A DNA stretch of 10,573 nt from Halobacteriales archaeon SW_9_67_24 (lineage in GTDB: Archaea > Halobacteriota > Halobacteria > Halobacteriales > Halococcaceae), in contig PXSV01000119.1 of NCBI GenBank assembly GCA_003022685.1, forward strand, positions 1-10,573, read 5' to 3'. Shown piece by piece: positions 7,312 to 10,573 of this stretch. The translations under genes and the position numbers were made by a program. The notes beneath the pieces are model-generated. The model was not told where the DNA came from. It saw only the letters and a program-made list of their open reading frames with translations, and did no database searches. Within the stretch, counting starts at the first letter, position 1. Every line of letters begins with the position of its first letter.

Positions 7312-7330
7312 CGAAAAGGGAGGCTTAAGT
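7312..7330 (+). promoter_or_regulatory. rpsL-rpsG promoter (BRE/TATA) for a near-leaderless transcript
   Basis: A TATA-like CTTAAGT (7324-7330) is preceded by an A/G-rich stretch, CGAAAAGGGAGG, that fits a BRE. Its centre lies about 29-30 nt before the rpsL ATG. Archaeal initiation about 25 nt downstream of the TATA centre would put the first base within a few nt of the ATG, giving a leaderless or nearly leaderless mRNA, common in haloarchaea. No Shine-Dalgarno-like sequence precedes the ATG, in agreement. Confidence 0.65.
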
Positions 7331-7355
7331 GCGCCCATCGGATACGGGAGTCCAT

Positions 7356-7784
7356 ATGGCCAACGGCAAGTACGCGGCGCGGAAACTCAAGAAGGACCGC
7401 CAGAGCCACCGGTGGTCCGACTCGGAGTACGCCCGGCGGGAACGCGGGCTGCGCGAGCAGTCGGACCCGCTCGAAGGCGCTCCCCAGGGACGCGGCATCG
7501 TGCTCGAAAAGGTCGGCATCGAGGCCAAACAGCCGAACTCCGCGATCCGGAAGTGTGTCCGGGTTCAGCTCATCAAAAACGGCAAGCAGGTCTCGGCCTT
7601 TTGTCCCGGTGACGGCGCGATCAGCTTCATCGACGAACACGACGAGGTCACGATCGCGGGGATCGGCGGCGCGAAGGGCCGCGCGATGGGTGACATCTCG
7701 GGCGTGAACTACAAAGTCGAGAAGGTCAACGGCGTGAGCCTGATCGAACTCGTCCGCGGGAACGCGGAGAAGCCGGTGCGATAA
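7356..7784 (+). CDS. rpsL: 30S ribosomal protein uS12 (S12/S23e)
   Basis: This is the small-subunit protein at the decoding centre that contacts the A-site codon-anticodon helix. It has 142 residues, the normal archaeal length. The archaeal/eukaryotic-type core QPNSAIRK (59-66) carries the proline-asparagine-serine loop next to the decoding site. It is followed by CVRVQLIKNGK, AFCPGDGAISFIDEHDEV (82-98) and the second decoding loop GGAKGRAMGD (104-113). I start it at the ATG at 7356 because MANGKYAARKLKKDR is the conserved N-terminus. The upstream in-frame ATG at 7329 falls inside the TATA box and would add nine unconserved residues. It forms a two-gene unit with rpsG: the stop TAA and the next ATG share one base (TAATG), pointing to coupled translation. 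Confidence 0.98.
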   Translation: MANGKYAARKLKKDRQSHRWSDSEYARRERGLREQSDPLEGAPQGRGIVLEKVGIEAKQPNSAIRKCVRVQLIKNGKQVSAFCPGDGAISFIDEHDEVTIAGIGGAKGRAMGDISGVNYKVEKVNGVSLIELVRGNAEKPVR

Positions 7785-8404
7785 TGTCGGCCGAAGAGGA
7801 CGCCCCCGAGCCGGACGCGCCGGCAGGGACCGACGAGGAGAGCGAAACCGACGCACAGCTGTTCGAACGCTGGTCGGTCACCGGGTTCGAGTACAACGAC
7901 CCTTCGACCAAGCGTTACATCACGATCACTCCCGTGGAGCACACGATGGGTCGCCACGCCGGCAAGCAGTTCCAGAAGAGCGAGGTCTCGATCGTCGAGC
8001 GCCTCATCAACCGCTTGATGCAGTCTGACTCGAACACGGGCAAGAAACAGCAGGCCACCCGGATCGTTCGGGAGGCGTTCGAGGTGGTCCACGATCGGAC
8101 CGACGAGAACCCGATTCAGGTGCTCATTACCGCGGTCGAGAACGCCGCCCCGCGCGAGGAGACCGTCCGGCTGAAATACGGCGGAATCTCGGTCCCACAG
8201 GCCGTCGACGTCGCCCCCCAGCGCCGGGTTGACCAGGCACTCAAGTTCCTCGCCGAGGGCGCGTACAACGCATCGTTCAAGTCGCCGACCGACGCCCACG
8301 AGGCGCTCGCCAACCAGCTCACCGGCGCGGCGAACTACGACGTCCAGACGTACGCGATCAACCAGAAAGAGGAGAACGAGCGCGTCGCGGCTGCCGCTCG
8401 CTGA
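7784..8404 (+). CDS. rpsG: 30S ribosomal protein uS7 (S7/S5e)
   Basis: This is the primary small-subunit assembly protein that binds the 3' major domain of 16S rRNA and helps form the E-site/mRNA exit region of the head. It has 206 residues. The core contains KSEVSIVERLINRLMQ (65-80), QATRIVREAFEVVHDRT (90-106), the hallmark NPIQVLITAVENAAPREE (109-126), and GGISVPQAVDVAPQRRVDQA (133-152). The first 25 residues are an acidic haloarchaeal-type extension (EEDAPEPDAPAGTDEESETD). The start at 7784 overlaps the rpsL stop by one base. The downstream neighbour is on the other strand, and a cluster of T runs follows the stop, so rpsG is the last gene of its transcript. In many relatives the EF-2 gene follows S7 more directly; here a reverse-strand gene intervenes. 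Confidence 0.98.
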   Translation: MSAEEDAPEPDAPAGTDEESETDAQLFERWSVTGFEYNDPSTKRYITITPVEHTMGRHAGKQFQKSEVSIVERLINRLMQSDSNTGKKQQATRIVREAFEVVHDRTDENPIQVLITAVENAAPREETVRLKYGGISVPQAVDVAPQRRVDQALKFLAEGAYNASFKSPTDAHEALANQLTGAANYDVQTYAINQKEENERVAAAAR

Positions 8405-8418
8405 GCCGGTCAAGTCGG

Positions 8419-8457
8419 TTTTCGGTTCGATCGTCGGTTTTCCGTTTTCCCTGTTTT
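8419..8457 (+). terminator. Oligo-T terminator after rpsG
   Basis: Four TTTT runs (8419-8422, 8438-8441, 8445-8448, 8454-8457) fall within 39 bases, starting 15 nt after the rpsG stop. Archaeal RNA polymerase terminates intrinsically at such T tracts without needing a hairpin. The tracts are on the + strand only, so they serve rpsL-rpsG and not the convergent gene. Confidence 0.8.
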
Positions 8458-8479
8458 CGGCCGCCGAGCAGCGGCGGTG

Positions 8480-9229
8480 TCAGTCGGCGGCGTAGTTCGT
8501 TCGAGTCGCGTACTCGCGGGTCGCCTCGACCAGCGCCCGGCGATACTCGCCGTCGTCGGGATCGGCCCCGAGATCCCGGAATCGGCGCTTGAACGCGGCG
8601 AGTTCGATCCCGGCGGCGTCCTTGGCGGCGGCGTGTGCGAGGTCGTACAACCGGTGATCGTCGTCGATGCAGTCGTGACGTTCGAGGAGTGCGAGCGCGA
8701 ACGCCGCGTTGACCGCGGTGATCTCGGGGTCGGCCGCTGGCGTGAGCCGGGTCCACGACGGTGGATCGGCGGGCCGATCCGCGAGCGCGCCCGCGAGGCT
8801 CGACTCCAGAAACGCCACCAGGCGATCAGCGGGAGCCACGGTAAGGGTGATGTCGTCGGCGTAGATGTCCTTCATGTGATTGGCAATCTGATAGCAGTGT
8901 GAGAGGGTGCGCCGTTCGACCGAGTGGCCCGCCAGGGCGAGGTAGAGCGCTTCCCGCGTCGACTGGACGTGGGAAGGGTGGTCGGTTTCGTGGCGACGCA
9001 TGTGCGAATACTCGTGGAGCGCGAGCGGGCGGGCCATCGCGGAGTTCGCCGCCTGGCGGGAGATATTCAGGACATGATGGTCGTCGTAGTGGGCGGTCCA
9101 CGTCCGCGAGTCGGGGTTGTCGCGAACGTGGACATCGACCGGAAGGGCGAGGTCGTGTTCGGTCGTGAAGAGGTCGCGCGCGCCGAGGAACGGTTCGGTC
9201 GGGCCGGTTGACTGCACGCGGACATCCAT
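8480..9229 (-). CDS. Conserved haloarchaeal hypothetical protein with HExxH motif (DUF5781-like)
   Basis: The function is unknown. The 249-residue acidic product is fully open, starts at an ATG (9229) and has the codon use of its neighbours, so I regard it as real. Residues 72-76 are HEYSH, an HExxH zinc-peptidase signature, within ARPLALHEYSHMRRHETDH. His and Glu would bind zinc and act as base. A third ligand is not obvious; candidates are in HCYQIANHMKDIYADD (111-126) or at Glu92. No signal peptide or membrane segment is visible, so it is probably cytoplasmic. From memory it resembles the haloarchaeal family DUF5781, often found near the S7/EF-2 genes; I could not confirm this by search. 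It is transcribed opposite to all its neighbours: its end faces rpsG across 75 bp and its start faces EF-2. A catalytic role remains inference. Confidence 0.85.
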   Translation of the reverse strand: MDVRVQSTGPTEPFLGARDLFTTEHDLALPVDVHVRDNPDSRTWTAHYDDHHVLNISRQAANSAMARPLALHEYSHMRRHETDHPSHVQSTREALYLALAGHSVERRTLSHCYQIANHMKDIYADDITLTVAPADRLVAFLESSLAGALADRPADPPSWTRLTPAADPEITAVNAAFALALLERHDCIDDDHRLYDLAHAAAKDAAGIELAAFKRRFRDLGADPDDGEYRRALVEATREYATRTNYAAD

Positions 9230-9253
9230 GTGTACGCATCACAGGCCGGAACG

Positions 9254-9263
9254 GGTATGACTC
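9254..9263 (-). promoter_or_regulatory. Candidate TATA box for the HExxH gene
   Basis: On the - strand the sequence reads GAGTCATACC. The TCATAC core is centred about 29-30 nt before the ATG, the same spacing seen for the rpsL and EF-2 promoters. The match to the TATA consensus is weak, and no clear BRE is visible, so the call rests mainly on position. It would give a near-leaderless transcript. Confidence 0.35.
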
Positions 9264-9300
9264 TTGTGCCGGCGACTCTCACAGCCGCGCTGTCCAGTGG

Positions 9301-9482
9301 AGACACCGATGCGTCGCTTCGCTCACAACGAGCTTCCGCCTCGCTATCGCTCAGCTGAAACACCGACAGACTCACCCGTTCGCCTATCGAGCTTCGCCGT
9401 CGTTCCCTCCACTCACTCCGGCGAAACACCGTTGCTTCGCTCCGCTCGCAACGAGCTTCGTCCTCACTCCGTTCGGACGAAA
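9301..9482. repeat. Degenerate tandem repeat, three units of about 56-66 nt
   Basis: The units run 9301-9357, 9358-9423 and 9424-9479, with the start of a fourth at 9480. Each opens with AGACACCG, AAACACCG, AAACACCG or (truncated) AAACAGCA. Each has a central CGAGCTTC (ACAACGAGCTTCC, CTATCGAGCTTCG, GCAACGAGCTTCG) and ends in a CTCACTCCG- or GCTCAGCTG-like segment. Units 1 and 3 are most alike, and both also contain GCTTCGCT. The array lies between the HExxH-gene promoter and the EF-2 promoter. The - strand translation (rich in Ser, Glu, Arg) is repeat-derived and not a credible protein. Similar GAGCGAAGC-type low-complexity sequence is common in haloarchaeal spacers. Confidence 0.65.
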
Positions 9483-9496
9483 CAGCACCCTTTTGA
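9480..9496 (+). promoter_or_regulatory. EF-2 promoter (BRE/TATA), near-leaderless
   Basis: A TTTTGA core (9491-9496) is centred about 29-30 nt before the ATG at 9523, and an A-rich AAACAGCACC just upstream may act as BRE. Initiation about 25 nt downstream would fall within a few bases of the ATG. This upstream element coincides with the truncated fourth repeat unit, so the repeat array abuts the promoter directly. Confidence 0.55.
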
Positions 9497-9522
9497 CCCT
9501 GGTTCCGGTACGAATCGACATA

Positions 9523-10573
9523 ATGGGCCGACGTAGAAAGATCGTACAGGAGTGCGAGCGGCTGATGGACGAGCCGGAGAACATCCGGAACATCGCGATC
9601 GCCGCGCACATCGATCACGGCAAGACGACGCTAACGGACAACCTGCTCGCCGGCGCGGGCATGATCTCCGAGGACCTCGCGGGCGAGCAGCTCGCGATGG
9701 ACACCGAGGAGGACGAGCAGGAACGCGGGATCACGATCGACGCGGCGAACGTCTCGATGACCCACGAGTACCAGGACACCAACCACCTCGTGAACCTCAT
9801 CGATACCCCGGGCCACGTCGACTTCGGCGGCGACGTCACCCGGGCGATGCGCGCGGTCGACGGCGCGCTCGTGGTGGTGGACGCGGTCGAGGGCACGATG
9901 CCCCAGACCGAGACCGTCCTCCGGCAGGCGCTCCGCGAGAACGTCAAACCTGCCCTCTTCATCAACAAGGTCGATCGCCTGATCAACGAGCTTCAGGAGG
10001 GTCCCGAGGAGATGCAGGAACGCCTCCAGACTGTTATCGGCGACGTCAACGAGCTCATCCGCGGGATGGACGAGGAGCGCTACGAGGAGGACAACTGGAA
10101 GGTCTCGGTGCAGGACGGCACCGTGGCGTTCGGCTCCGCGCTGTACAACTGGGCGGTCTCGCTCCCCTCGATGCAGGAGACGGGCATCGACTTCGGGGAC
10201 ATCATCGACCTCAACCGGCAGGACGAGGAGGGGATCAAGGAGCTCAAACGGCGCTCGCCGCTCTCGGATGTCGTCCTCGACATGGTGGCCGAGCACTTCC
10301 CGAACCCCGTGAAGGCCCAGCCCGAACGTGTTCCGACGGTGTGGCGTGGCGACGACGAGTCCGAAATCGCCGAGGGAATGCAGCTGGTCGACGACGAGGG
10401 CGAAGTGGTGTTCATGGTGACCGACATCGGGATGGACCCCCACGCCGGCGAGATCGCCACCGGACGGCTGTTTTCGGGGACGCTGGAACGCGGCCAGGAC
10501 CTCTACGTCTCCGGGACGGCGGGGACCAACCGCATCCAGTCGGTCGGGATCTTCATGGGTGGCGACCGCGAAG
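9523..10573 (+). CDS. fusA: Translation elongation factor 2 (aEF-2), 3' partial
   Basis: This is the ribosomal translocase GTPase that moves tRNA and mRNA after peptide bond formation. The frame begins MGRRRKIVQECERLMDEPEN, the family's N-terminus, and is open to the last base (350 complete codons of about 730 expected). The GTPase motifs are all present: G1 AHIDHGKT (28-35), G2 RGITI (68-72), G3 DTPGH (94-98), G4 NKVD (148-151) and G5 GSA (204-206). The G domain with its insert continues to about residue 270. Domain II begins around VFMVTDIGMDPHAGEIATG, just before the window ends. The C-terminal domains with the diphthamide histidine are outside. It has its own promoter and appears transcribed independently of rpsL-rpsG. 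Confidence 0.98.
   Translation, partial: MGRRRKIVQECERLMDEPENIRNIAIAAHIDHGKTTLTDNLLAGAGMISEDLAGEQLAMDTEEDEQERGITIDAANVSMTHEYQDTNHLVNLIDTPGHVDFGGDVTRAMRAVDGALVVVDAVEGTMPQTETVLRQALRENVKPALFINKVDRLINELQEGPEEMQERLQTVIGDVNELIRGMDEERYEEDNWKVSVQDGTVAFGSALYNWAVSLPSMQETGIDFGDIIDLNRQDEEGIKELKRRSPLSDVVLDMVAEHFPNPVKAQPERVPTVWRGDDESEIAEGMQLVDDEGEVVFMVTDIGMDPHAGEIATGRLFSGTLERGQDLYVSGTAGTNRIQSVGIFMGGDRE

Larger units (their letters stand above)
6973..7355. other. Non-coding spacer between nusA and rpsL
   Basis: No gene is supported in these 383 bases. The translations available are Arg/Pro/Ser-rich and basic, unlike the acidic haloarchaeal proteins around them. The spacer has no run of three or more T on the + strand, so no archaeal oligo-T terminator is visible for the polymerase operon; read-through into rpsL is possible. 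A small hairpin TGGAG-ACACA-CTCCA (6981-6995) follows the nusA stop. The middle part holds the CTTCGCT-containing hairpins at 7152-7172 and 7188-7212, and the right end holds the rpsL promoter. Confidence 0.8.
9230..9522. other. Divergent spacer between the HExxH gene and EF-2
   Basis: This 293-bp spacer holds the two outward-facing promoters at its ends and the degenerate tandem repeat between them. I see no tRNA, no convincing small gene and no oligo-T terminator except the TTTT that belongs to the EF-2 promoter (9491-9494). Confidence 0.75.

Noticed and set aside
6969..7328. 119-codon + strand frame in the nusA-rpsL spacer
   Set aside because: The translation is basic and Arg/Pro/Ser-rich, overlaps nusA by 4 nt and covers hairpins and promoter; it is unlike acidic haloarchaeal proteins.
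7329..7355. Earlier in-frame ATG for rpsL
   Set aside because: The codon overlaps the TATA-like box and the added residues are not part of uS12; MANGKYAARK at 7356 is conserved.
8477..8902. 141-codon + strand frame opposite the HExxH gene
   Set aside because: Complement of a better-supported acidic protein; Gly/Val/Arg-rich without motif.
9301..9482. CRISPR array
   Set aside because: The repeat units diverge strongly, are unequal in length and have no unique spacers between identical repeats.
9067..9618. 183-codon - strand frame through the EF-2 upstream repeat
   Set aside because: The Ser/Glu/Arg-rich middle (EARCERSEATV-type) comes from the tandem repeat, and the ends overlap two supported genes in other frames.
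9631..10443. 270-codon - strand frame opposite EF-2
   Set aside because: EF-2 on the + strand has all five GTPase motifs in frame; the opposite frame is a GC-driven shadow.

Overview
This window comes from a halophilic archaeon (class Halobacteria). The evidence is high GC with a strong preference for G/C-ending codons, very acidic proteins, an RNA polymerase with both large subunits split (B' separate from B'', A' separate from A''), and promoters placed so that transcripts would start almost at the start codon. The genus cannot be read safely from the sequence.

Layout. Positions 1-6972 hold the downstream part of the RNA polymerase operon on the + strand: rpoB' (5' end outside the window), rpoA', rpoA'' and an archaeal nusA, tightly packed (spacers of 28 nt, an 8-nt overlap, and 1 nt). 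A 383-bp non-coding spacer (6973-7355) carries perfect hairpins and a promoter for the next unit, rpsL-rpsG (ribosomal proteins uS12 and uS7; TAATG overlap), which ends in a run of four T4 tracts. On the - strand at 8480-9229 lies a lone hypothetical gene with an HExxH zincin-type motif. It is convergent with rpsG and divergent from the translation elongation factor 2 gene, which starts at 9523 and runs off the window. The 293-bp divergent spacer contains a degenerate ~60-nt tandem repeat and two promoter candidates. Overall this is the archaeal rpo/str-type cluster of transcription and translation core genes.

Main points of interest. (1) rpoA'' is interrupted by a 200-residue mini-intein exactly at the start of the catalytic trigger helix, so active polymerase requires protein splicing. 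(2) RpoA' has a clamp-region insertion that reads like a Cro/C1-type helix-turn-helix, and an acidic C-terminal tail. (3) A canonical TTTATAA box is embedded in nusA through three consecutive T-ending codons. (4) The two main spacers share a CTTCGCT word built into hairpins or imperfect tandem repeats. (5) The HExxH gene sits in the middle of the ribosomal cluster on the opposite strand. I found no wholly new multi-gene system: the gene content is housekeeping, and the unusual elements are the intein, the insertion, the spacers and the HExxH gene.
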